Shown: in pieces, positions 1-5,478 of the stretch | How the letters are laid out: the number at the start of each line of letters is the position of its first letter | How positions within the stretch are numbered: position 1 is the first letter of the stretch | Assembly: GCA_003565815.1 (NCBI GenBank) | Contig: PXAS01000314.1 | Location: 1-5,489 of the forward strand | Length of the DNA stretch: 5,489 nucleotides | Direction: 5' to 3' | From: PVC group bacterium | Lineage (GTDB): Bacteria > Verrucomicrobiota > Kiritimatiellia > SS1-B-03-39 > UBA6053 | The notes under the pieces: model-generated | The model's database searches: none | What the model was told of the DNA's origin: nothing | What the model saw: only the letters and a program-made list of their open reading frames with translations | Position numbers and translations under genes: made by a program

Positions 1-213
1 GCAGTTCAAAAATATGTGCTGTCCATGGGGAAGGAAATTCTTCTCGTTGGATTGCTTTTGAGGGACACGGAACCGAATGAGCTGGATGTGAAATCGAGGA
101 CCGGCTATCTGGCGAAAAAGTTAAGCGATCCGACACGGGTGGAGCTTCACGCCTGGTATCTCCCTTTTCCGATTCGGGAATGGGCTCAGCTCTTGGACGG
201 GGGGGGAACATGA
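1..213 (+). CDS. hamA: C-terminal end of probable HamA (DUF1837-type Hachiman effector), 5' end outside window
   Basis: An open frame runs from the first base to TGA at 211-213, giving the last 70 residues of a protein that begins upstream of the window. The GTG at 16 and ATG at 25 are internal codons, not starts. A hydrophobic strand (EILLVGLLLRD) is followed by a basic stretch and a second hydrophobic strand near the end (VELHAWYLPFP), then an acidic/glycine tail ending DGGGT. No catalytic motif falls in this piece. The identification rests mainly on context: the gene sits directly upstream of, and overlaps, a HamB-like helicase, and HamA is the usual partner there. The C-terminal 'hydrophobic strand plus PFP/PIP-like' ending also resembles DUF1837 proteins as I recall them. 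In Hachiman, HamA is a nuclease effector held in check by HamB. Coding status is near certain; the family name is moderately supported. Confidence 0.6.
   Translation, partial: AVQKYVLSMGKEILLVGLLLRDTEPNELDVKSRTGYLAKKLSDPTRVELHAWYLPFPIREWAQLLDGGGT
199..213 (+). promoter_or_regulatory. G8 run and ATGA overlap at the hamA/hamB junction (start and coupling site)
   Basis: Eight consecutive G occupy 199-206, followed by AAC and then ATG at 210-212. That ATG overlaps the upstream TGA at 211-213. The G run is the only purine-rich, SD-like element before this ATG, so it probably serves as the ribosome binding site of the helicase, with translation coupled to termination of the upstream gene. This supports 210 as the helicase start over the in-frame ATG at 180, which has no SD and would overlap the upstream gene by over 30 bases. 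The helicase frame is -1 relative to the upstream frame, so slippage on the G run could join the two proteins. Confidence 0.6.
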
Positions 214-3200
214 GCCGGCAGGATTCCATACGCCTTGCCCTGGGAGCCGCCCGGCTGGAGTCCGCCAAGACGGAGGCCAGCCGTCGAAGGCTCCTTCATT
301 CCCTGGGTGGGGAAATTTCTCATCCCGAAATGGAAAACCTCTTGTTTGTGGTAAACACCTTGGAACTTGAGGTGTTCGACTTGCTGGATCAATCCGGCAA
401 ACGACAGGAATTGCGCTCTGTCGCTCAGGAGGCGTTTCAACTCGCCCGGGTCCTGCCCCTTTCAGAGGAGCCTGTTTTGGCGGCGGAAGGCTTGGTGCGT
501 CTGGGATGTCTGGCGGTATTGGGTGACCGGGGATCTGATTTCCGGCGGGTTATACGCGCAAGCGCCTATCCTGATTTGCCTTTGGACGATCCGGATTGGG
601 GAAAACGGGTTTGGGCTACGGTGCTCGATGTCTGGCTTCGCGTCATGCGGAAAAACGGTTGGGAGGATCTGGATGCGGTAGAATCCCGGATTGTCGGGCT
701 ACGCCGTGCGCAGCGCGATGTGGAACCCGGATTCCTCGAAAAAGCTGAAGAGCTTCAAGATGCGCGACCTGCCTGGGAATTGATGACTCTGTACCACCTG
801 GCCAAAGCCGCCGAGCTTATGGGTATGTATCTGGGGCAAGGCTCGGTGGAGGGCCATTTCGATATTCGGGAGCAGCTTGAAGCTCAGTTCGACCGGGCGG
901 TCGCGGCGGCCGCCAGAGGCGGATTGATCGACTTGGAGACGACGTCCCGATTGCTGGCAAAAACATCCGAGGTGATGGTGGCGAACAGCATTTGGACGGT
1001 AACCCGTGCCGTGAACAGCCGGGTGACAAGCTTCGTCAAGTCCATGACCTCGCGTGATCACGCAAGGCCCATCTTCGAAATGCTCCCCCCTCAACGAAAA
1101 ACGTTGAGGGAAGAGGGTCTGCTGGGGTCCAGCAAACGATCCGTCGTGGTCAGCCTGCCAACCTCCAGCGGGAAGACCTTTATTTCGGAATTCCGGATTC
1201 TGCAGGCCTTGAACCAATTCGATGAAGATCGCGGATGGGTGGCGTACCTGGCACCGACCCGTGCACTGGTGAACCAACTCACCACCCGACTCCGAAGGGA
1301 TTTTTCTCATCTGGATTTCGCCGTGGAAAAAGTCAGCCCGGCGCTTGAAGTCGATGGGCTGGAAGCCGGAATGTTGACCGAAACGGATAAACATCGGCAA
1401 TTCCGTATCTTGGTGACGACCCCGGAAAAACTGGATTTGATGCTCAAAGGCGGCTGGGAGGAGAAAATCGGCAGACCGCTGACGCTGGTCGTTGTGGATG
1501 AGGCGCACGGCTTGGCATCCTCCAGTCGCGGAATTAAACTCGAACTCCTGTTGGCGACCATCAACCGGGAGTGCCGCTATGCACAGTTCCTGCTGCTGAC
1601 GCCTTTCATCGAGAATGGGGAGCGAATCGCCCAGTGGTTGGCACCGGACAGTCACCAAAGCATTGAAATGGGGGTGGATTGGACTCCCAATGACCGGGTC
1701 ATGGCGATTTCAAGGATTTCCAAGGGAAAAGCCCCGGGGGCATCGGTCATCAATCTGCACACCTGTCACACGAACAGGCAGACCCTGGCGATACCGGAAC
1801 ACGTCAGCCTTGGGGAAGGCCGTCCTTTGGACATGACCTTTTCAAAAGTCAGTGGCTCCCTTGGAAACATAGCGGCCGCCACCGCTCAGAGGATGAAAGA
1901 GCGAGGAACCGTCATTGTACTTTCCGACACACTTCCGGGGACGTGGCAGATCGCAAAAACCTTCAAAATCGAATCCAATCGCCGCACAGGTGAAAACAAC
2001 GACCTGAAACACATTCAGCGATTTCTGGCGGATGAAATGGGCGAATCTTTCCCGTTGTGTGAGTTGCTGGAATACGGAGTGGGTGTCCATAATGGCGGTA
2101 TGTCGGAAGACACCCGGGCATTGGTCGAGTGGCTGACGGAGACGGGCCAACTGAATGTTCTGGTCGCCACCACCACGATTGCGCAAGGGGTGAATTTTCC
2201 GGTGTCCGGCGTGGTTTTTGCCAGTCATCAATATCGGTCTTCGAAACATCCCTTCAGAGAAGATATGCCACCGGAAGATTTCTGGAACATTGCCGGCCGG
2301 GCTGGCCGGGTTGACCAGGGAGACCTTGGCATCATTGCGCTTGCCGCCACGGACGACGCAAAACAAAAGGAATTGGAGCAGTACATCCAAGAATCGGTTG
2401 GAGAACTTAATTCCACCCTGATCGCAATGGTGAAAGCTGCTGCGGACAGCGGGAACTTGCTGAGTTTGGAGCGGCTTTCCTACCAACCGGGATGGTCGGC
2501 TTTTGTTCAGTATCTGGCGCACACGTACCGCCAAATCGACGATCATGCACAGTTCGCCGCGCAGGTGGAGCAGGTCTTGCGCGGAACCCTGGGGTTTCAG
2601 GAACTACGGAAAAGTCACCGGGGCTGGGCGGATCAGCTGGTGACCGGCGTGCATGCCTACGCGGAGCGAATCAAGGGCAAGCCCTTAAAGCTTGTGGACT
2701 CGACGGGATTTTCGTGGGAGTCCGTCAGTAATACCTTGATCCGGCTGAACGAGGAAAAGCTGAACCATGTGGAGTGGTCTCCGGAGCTGTTTACAAACCG
2801 ACGCGAGGATCTGCGTCGGATGATGGGGGTGCTTCTCCAAGTGCCCGAACTCAGAGAGAACCTCGGGGAAGTCGCGGGCGGCACCAGAAATGACGGGGAC
2901 AAACTGTCCAGGATTGTTTGCGCCTGGGTCCATGGTCAACCCCTCACAGAGATGGCCAATGAATTTTTCAAGGCAACTGACACCACAAATACCGCAGATG
3001 CCATGACGGATTGCTGTAAGAAAGTCTTTGGCCGTCTGACGCAGACGGCTTCCTGGGGCTTGTCGGCATTGCAATCCTTGACCCTGGGCGATTCACTGGA
3101 AGAGATGACCGAAGCCCAGCAGCGCGTCATCCGAAACCTGCCCGCCAGAATATATTACGGAGTAAACAGTGATGAAGCCATTGCTTTGCGCCTGCTCGGT

Positions 3201-3371
3201 GTGCCACGATCTGCAGCAGAACCCCTGGCATCAGCCATCAATGTAAACTCTGCAACCTCCTTACACCAGACCCGTCAACGCTTGAGGGAAGCAAATATGG
3301 ATGCATGGAAAGCGGCCCTGGGTGAAAAAGGTGAAAGCTACCACAGGGTTTGGTCTATTTTGGAAGGATAG
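210..3371 (+). CDS. hamB: HamB-like superfamily 2 DEAH helicase of a Hachiman defence system
   Basis: The protein has 1053 residues, with its start chosen at 210 because of the ATGA overlap. The first ~290 residues are mostly helical with no motif I recognise. A Q-motif-like LPPQRKTL (about 292-299) precedes Walker A LPTSSGKT (316-323, Lys 322). Then come motif Ia APTRALVNQ (~348-356), TTPEKLDLM (~403-411), DEAH (430-433), and LTPF (463-466) where many helicases have SAT. The second RecA domain has VIVLSD (~568-573), HNGGMS (~627-632), ATTTIAQGVNFP (653-664) and NIAGRAGR (693-700, with two arginines of motif VI). About 350 helical residues follow, including a helix-hairpin-helix-like stretch LRLLGVPRSAAEPLA near 992-1006. 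Length, motif set and coupling to an upstream small gene fit HamB, the ATP-dependent DNA-binding partner that controls HamA. All catalytic motifs are intact. Alternatives are another Ski2-like defence helicase, since naming depends partly on the incomplete upstream gene. Confidence 0.85.
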   Translation: MSRQDSIRLALGAARLESAKTEASRRRLLHSLGGEISHPEMENLLFVVNTLELEVFDLLDQSGKRQELRSVAQEAFQLARVLPLSEEPVLAAEGLVRLGCLAVLGDRGSDFRRVIRASAYPDLPLDDPDWGKRVWATVLDVWLRVMRKNGWEDLDAVESRIVGLRRAQRDVEPGFLEKAEELQDARPAWELMTLYHLAKAAELMGMYLGQGSVEGHFDIREQLEAQFDRAVAAAARGGLIDLETTSRLLAKTSEVMVANSIWTVTRAVNSRVTSFVKSMTSRDHARPIFEMLPPQRKTLREEGLLGSSKRSVVVSLPTSSGKTFISEFRILQALNQFDEDRGWVAYLAPTRALVNQLTTRLRRDFSHLDFAVEKVSPALEVDGLEAGMLTETDKHRQFRILVTTPEKLDLMLKGGWEEKIGRPLTLVVVDEAHGLASSSRGIKLELLLATINRECRYAQFLLLTPFIENGERIAQWLAPDSHQSIEMGVDWTPNDRVMAISRISKGKAPGASVINLHTCHTNRQTLAIPEHVSLGEGRPLDMTFSKVSGSLGNIAAATAQRMKERGTVIVLSDTLPGTWQIAKTFKIESNRRTGENNDLKHIQRFLADEMGESFPLCELLEYGVGVHNGGMSEDTRALVEWLTETGQLNVLVATTTIAQGVNFPVSGVVFASHQYRSSKHPFREDMPPEDFWNIAGRAGRVDQGDLGIIALAATDDAKQKELEQYIQESVGELNSTLIAMVKAAADSGNLLSLERLSYQPGWSAFVQYLAHTYRQIDDHAQFAAQVEQVLRGTLGFQELRKSHRGWADQLVTGVHAYAERIKGKPLKLVDSTGFSWESVSNTLIRLNEEKLNHVEWSPELFTNRREDLRRMMGVLLQVPELRENLGEVAGGTRNDGDKLSRIVCAWVHGQPLTEMANEFFKATDTTNTADAMTDCCKKVFGRLTQTASWGLSALQSLTLGDSLEEMTEAQQRVIRNLPARIYYGVNSDEAIALRLLGVPRSAAEPLASAINVNSATSLHQTRQRLREANMDAWKAALGEKGESYHRVWSILEG
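1088..1110 (+). repeat. Perfect 9-bp hairpin inside hamB
   Basis: CCCTCAACG (1088-1096), five A, then CGTTGAGGG (1102-1110) form a perfect 9-bp inverted repeat within the helicase gene. It encodes the Q-motif-like segment just before Walker A. No T tract follows on either strand, so it is not an intrinsic terminator. It may be chance or an mRNA structure that slows translation between the N-terminal domain and the motor. Confidence 0.55.
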
Positions 3372-3436
3372 ATCATTGGATTTCATCCATTGCGCTACGA
3401 GCCAACCCTAAAAGGAAGGTGGTTTCGTCTTTGGCT
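3372..3436. other. Convergent intergenic gap without a clear terminator
   Basis: This is the 65-bp space between the helicase stop (TAG, 3369-3371) and the RT stop (TAG on the minus strand, 3437-3439). I see no GC-rich hairpin followed by a T run on either strand, only a weak AACC...GGTT pairing around 3403-3424. Transcripts from the two sides may therefore overlap at their 3' ends or end by Rho. Confidence 0.6.
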
Positions 3437-4654
3437 CTATGCCGATTGTCTCAGACTCCTCTGAAACGCAAGCATGCCTCTGACCACTGGGTGCGCCTTC
3501 CCATGGGACTGGATGCGGTCGGTCAGTTTTGTGCAAAACTCGGGTGTCGGTTTCAGTTGCTTCCCATGGATCTCCACGCCAAGGACAACTTGCGTGGAGC
3601 CTGACCGCATGATCTTGGTTTTCCCCGAATGAAGCGTAAACGGGGAGCGTTCAAAAACGGCTCGAATCGGATTTAAGGTGGCCACGATCCCATCGGGGCC
3701 GCTGATGGCAATGTCATCCACATAAACGCAGATATCAGTGTCCGGAAGCGCACCGAGTGCATCTTTCACCCTGCGTATGTAGGGTTGCAAAGCCATTGCG
3801 GCCAGGAATGGGCTTGTGGGGGCTCCCTGGGGAAGTCTCCATTTGTATGTAGTTAAGCGGGCGATCAGATCCACCAACTCCGGCTCCGCACCTCTTGTGC
3901 TAAGGGCGTGTCGCACTTCCCGGATGGTCACTGACGGGAAGAAATTCTGAATATCCAGCGTCATCACCATGGGTTTTTCGCAGTGGAGTCTCACGGCATC
4001 GACCATGCGGGTTCCCTTGACACCATAGAAACACGGATCCGTTCTGATTTTGGTGAAAACTTTGTCGAGCAAGGCACGTTGTACCTTTTTCAGCTCGGCA
4101 GCCGGGGCTTCGATGGTGCGGACACCACCGTTGGATTTCTCAATGTGGCTGATTCGGTAAAGGCGTGGGGCCTTTTCCGCAAGTTCCCACAGGTTAGGTT
4201 CCCGGCAACACAATAGATGTGCCAGGCTTGAGGGTGTGAGATTTTGGAGGGGTTGATGCATGGGGGCGGAGGATGATAAGCGATAAATCAGGGGGAACCA
4301 CTGCTTCATCTGGGCTTTACATAGCTGGTACAGAATCCAAGCGCACATTTTTTGACATGCCGTTCTAAGAACGACAGACCATCTGTTCGGTTTCGGAATT
4401 GAGCGCAGCTCAATTAAGACCAATTCCACGATGCGTTTTCTTTCATACGAATATTTACCGGAACAGGCCAACAGGGCAGTCAGCTCACGATCGGCATGCT
4501 CAGCGTCTTCGTTTTCAAGCGACTGAATCGCGTTTTGAAGCAGTAGGTTCCCCCCGCAACGATCCGGCAGACTGTCTTGAAGTCTTTGCAATTTGCAAAG
4601 ACAATCATTCAATCGACCTTTTCTTGTTCTGAGAGAACTTGAGTTACTCATCAT
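3437..4654 (-). CDS. Retron-related reverse transcriptase with Cys-containing N-terminal extension
   Basis: This is a 405-residue RNA-directed DNA polymerase. RT core motifs appear in order: GGVRTIEAP (176-184) with LKKVQRALL (188-196); FYGVKG (209-214); LDIQNFFPSVT (233-243, catalytic Asp 234); LPQGAPTSP (274-282); YVDDIAISGP (311-320, catalytic Asp 313 and 314); HSGKTKIM (342-349); VVLGVEIHG (356-364). The QGAPTSP motif and overall length resemble retron and related defence RTs more than group II intron RTs, and no maturase or HNH domain is present. Two retron hallmarks are altered: the VTG triplet reads VLG, and the NAxxH region reads DAVRLH. Residues 1-160 are a helical extension with nine cysteines (18, 20, 33, 64, 100, 104, 112, 149, 150). 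Only about 40 residues follow motif 7, shorter than the thumb I recall for retron RTs. The start is ATG at 4654 (a second ATG follows at 4651), set by a strong SD. It is convergent with hamB and probably a separate defence unit. RT identity is secure; subclass is open. Confidence 0.93.
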   Translation of the reverse strand: MMSNSSSLRTRKGRLNDCLCKLQRLQDSLPDRCGGNLLLQNAIQSLENEDAEHADRELTALLACSGKYSYERKRIVELVLIELRSIPKPNRWSVVLRTACQKMCAWILYQLCKAQMKQWFPLIYRLSSSAPMHQPLQNLTPSSLAHLLCCREPNLWELAEKAPRLYRISHIEKSNGGVRTIEAPAAELKKVQRALLDKVFTKIRTDPCFYGVKGTRMVDAVRLHCEKPMVMTLDIQNFFPSVTIREVRHALSTRGAEPELVDLIARLTTYKWRLPQGAPTSPFLAAMALQPYIRRVKDALGALPDTDICVYVDDIAISGPDGIVATLNPIRAVFERSPFTLHSGKTKIMRSGSTQVVLGVEIHGKQLKPTPEFCTKLTDRIQSHGKAHPVVRGMLAFQRSLRQSA

Positions 4655-4657
4655 TTT

Positions 4658-4670
4658 TCACCTCCTTTCT
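4658..4670 (-). promoter_or_regulatory. Strong Shine-Dalgarno of the RT gene
   Basis: Read on the minus strand, AGAAAGGAGGTGA lies just upstream of ATGATG. The AGGAGG core is 6 bases from the first ATG and 9 from the second, so either methionine could be used. This near-perfect match to the 16S rRNA tail fixes the RT start and implies efficient translation once the site is exposed. Confidence 0.85.
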
Positions 4671-4680
4671 GATTTATGGG

Positions 4681-4992
4681 GTTTCGTTTGTCCTCCGGTA
4701 ATGGAGGACTTGATTTGAGCGAGAAGCGAGAAAGCGGACATCGAAACGCGAACGTGACCGGCCGTGCCCGGAATCACAGGGAGACAGGGACGGAGAAACC
4801 CGATGCGAGTGTCGAGTGACGCCAAGACGCTTCCCGGCAGTCATCCGCGAACGAAAGCTCGCCGATGGGAGGATCAGATTCTCGCATGAAACGACCGGAA
4901 AAACCCCGAGCAATCAAACGAACAATGACAACGAAACACGGTGAAATTTGCTTCGATGCGAATCATGATCCCCACGAAGTCTGCCGTAGCAG
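4681..4992 (-). ncRNA. Candidate structured noncoding RNA upstream of the RT (retron msr-msd-like position)
   Basis: No convincing coding frame occupies this ~310-base region, and on the RT strand it holds a chain of small stem-loops. CTGC-TACG-GCAG (4992-4981) is a 4-bp stem with the very stable cUACGg tetraloop. CTTCG (4979-4975) pairs with CGAAG (4955-4951). CATC-G-GCGA pairs with TCGC-G-GATG over 4867-4842 (8 bp, one G-G mismatch). TGAC-T-GCC pairs with GGC-GTCA over 4843-4817. GTGA-TT-CCGG pairs with CCGG-TCAC over 4777-4754 (8 bp, two-base bulge). A 7-bp hairpin is at 4709-4690. Retrons and several other defence RTs carry their template or cofactor RNA directly upstream of the RT gene on the same strand, as here. 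Exact ends are unknown, and I could not identify an invariant branching guanosine or convincing flanking a1/a2 repeats. It could instead be a long structured 5' UTR. Confidence 0.42.
4690..4709 (-). promoter_or_regulatory. Leader hairpin upstream of the RT start
   Basis: On the RT strand GTCCTCC (4709-4703) and GGAGGAC (4696-4690) form a perfect 7-bp stem with a 6-base loop, ending 35 bases before the RT ATG. No T run follows, so it is unlikely to be an intrinsic terminator. Its 5' arm contains CCTCC, which could alternatively pair with GGAGG of the RT Shine-Dalgarno (4665-4661). It could also be the 3'-most stem of the upstream structured RNA. Confidence 0.55.
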
Positions 4993-4999
4993 GGGAGAA

Positions 5000-5130
5000 A
5001 GGATGTTAATGATGAGAACTTGAGTCAAGGGTTCAAAGAACAAGGATTCATTTCTCATATTTAAGAAAATGACTTAAATCAAGCGTAAATCTAAATAAAG
5101 TGCTTTTTTTATTATAAATGGGTAAATGCC
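5000..5130 (-). promoter_or_regulatory. AT-rich putative promoter region for the RT transcript
   Basis: Base composition changes sharply to AT-rich between about 5000 and 5130, upstream of the structured segment and RT. Two weak sigma70-like pairs face the RT. TTGACT (5028-5023) is followed after 17 bases by CATCCT (5005-5000), which would start RNA near 4993, exactly at the UACG hairpin. TTGATT (5082-5077) is followed after 17 bases by TATGAG (5059-5054). A perfect TATAAT hexamer also occurs on this strand at about 5117-5112, without a good -35. None is strong alone; the position and composition are the main support. Confidence 0.35.
5059..5079. repeat. Perfect 7-bp inverted repeat in the promoter region
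   Basis: ATTTAAG (5059-5065), seven bases, then CTTAAAT (5073-5079) form a perfect inverted repeat. It overlaps the spacer of the distal promoter candidate. The size and spacing would suit a small dimeric repressor, but AT-rich DNA produces such repeats by chance, and no regulator gene is in view. Confidence 0.35.
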
Positions 5131-5184
5131 ACTATATATGGTGCTGTACTGATCTTGTAATCGGCCCAAATACGGATTCCTCTT

Positions 5185-5232
5185 GCGCGGATCCTGCGTC
5201 CGGACTGGGCATGTATCGGCGCGGATCCCGCG
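5185..5232. repeat. Short GC-rich direct repeat pair
   Basis: GCGCGGATCCTGCG (5185-5198) recurs as GCGCGGATCCCGCG (5219-5232), matching at 13 of 14 positions with a 34-base period. A GC palindrome, TGCGGG-G-CCCGCA, follows at about 5235-5247. No gene is supported across 5131-5270, and I see nothing else there. These may be degenerate edges of the repeat array to the right. Confidence 0.45.
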
Positions 5233-5295
5233 ACTGCGGGGCCCGCACGTTTGCGAATCCATTGGCTTTGTCGCGTAGCGACGACCGACGCGTAG

Positions 5296-5315
5296 ACGTG
5301 GGTTTCAACCCACGT
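5296..5315 (+). repeat. Palindrome A of the repeat array (TTTCAA orientation)
   Basis: ACGTGGGTT (5296-5304) and AACCCACGT (5307-5315) are perfect 9-bp arms around TC. It is the outer palindrome of the left unit and is preceded by GCGTAG. Its mirror partner is the palindrome at 5459-5478. Confidence 0.85.
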
Positions 5316-5365
5316 TGCGGGGCAGTCCGATGGAGTGCGCCGCGTAGCGTCGCCTGATGGACCTG

Positions 5366-5379
5366 GGGATTTCAATCCC
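5366..5379 (+). repeat. Palindrome B of the repeat array (TTTCAA orientation)
   Basis: GGGATT (5366-5371) and AATCCC (5374-5379) are perfect 6-bp arms around TC. It is the inner palindrome of the left unit, 67 bases centre-to-centre from palindrome A. Its mirror partner at 5395-5408 has a different arm sequence, GAGGTT versus GGGATT. Confidence 0.75.
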
Positions 5380-5394
5380 ATCGACCACACAGCT

Positions 5395-5408
5395 GAGGTT
5401 GAAACCTC
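5395..5408 (-). repeat. Palindrome C of the repeat array (TTGAAA orientation)
   Basis: GAGGTT (5395-5400) and AACCTC (5403-5408) are perfect 6-bp arms around GA. It is the inner palindrome of the right, inverted unit. It mirrors palindrome B across position 5387, and its arms differ from B by paired changes. Confidence 0.75.
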
Positions 5409-5458
5409 CAGGTTCGTCAGCCGTCACTACGCGACGGAATTTCCTTCTGACTCTGAAA

Positions 5459-5478
5459 CCGTGGGTTGAAACCCACGG
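5459..5478 (-). repeat. Palindrome D of the repeat array (TTGAAA orientation)
   Basis: CCGTGGGTT (5459-5467) and AACCCACGG (5470-5478) are perfect 9-bp arms around GA. It is the outer palindrome of the right unit, followed by GCTATGCGTGG, the mirrored form of the flank of palindrome A. The outermost pair differs from that of A (C-G instead of A-T), a compensated change. Confidence 0.85.

Noticed and set aside
180..212. ATG at 180 as the helicase start
   Set aside because: It has no SD and overlaps the upstream gene by over 30 bases. The ATG at 210 forms an ATGA junction with a G-rich site in front.
699..1658. 319-residue minus-strand open frame opposite the helicase
   Set aside because: It lies fully antisense to conserved helicase motifs, including Walker A and DEAH, and has no recognisable features of its own. 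It is a shadow frame.
1842..2546. 234-residue minus-strand open frame opposite the helicase
   Set aside because: It is antisense to conserved motifs V and VI of the helicase and has no recognisable domain, so it is a shadow frame.
3372..3436. Bidirectional terminator between the convergent genes
   Set aside because: There is no stable hairpin with a flanking T tract on either strand, only a weak 4-bp pairing.
3437..4654. Group II intron or diversity-generating retroelement RT
   Set aside because: There is no maturase/HNH domain after the RT core and no intron boundary sequences were seen. No template/variable repeat pair or variable-protein gene is visible either, and the QGAPTSP core fits retron-related RTs better.
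4674..4913. 79-residue minus-strand open frame upstream of the RT as a small gene
   Set aside because: No SD precedes its start. The Arg/Ser/Pro-rich composition looks like translated noncoding sequence, and the segment is better explained as structured RNA.
5112..5390. Open frames of 79 and 92 residues across the right end
   Set aside because: They run through the palindromic repeat array, lack ribosome sites and encode low-complexity sequence.
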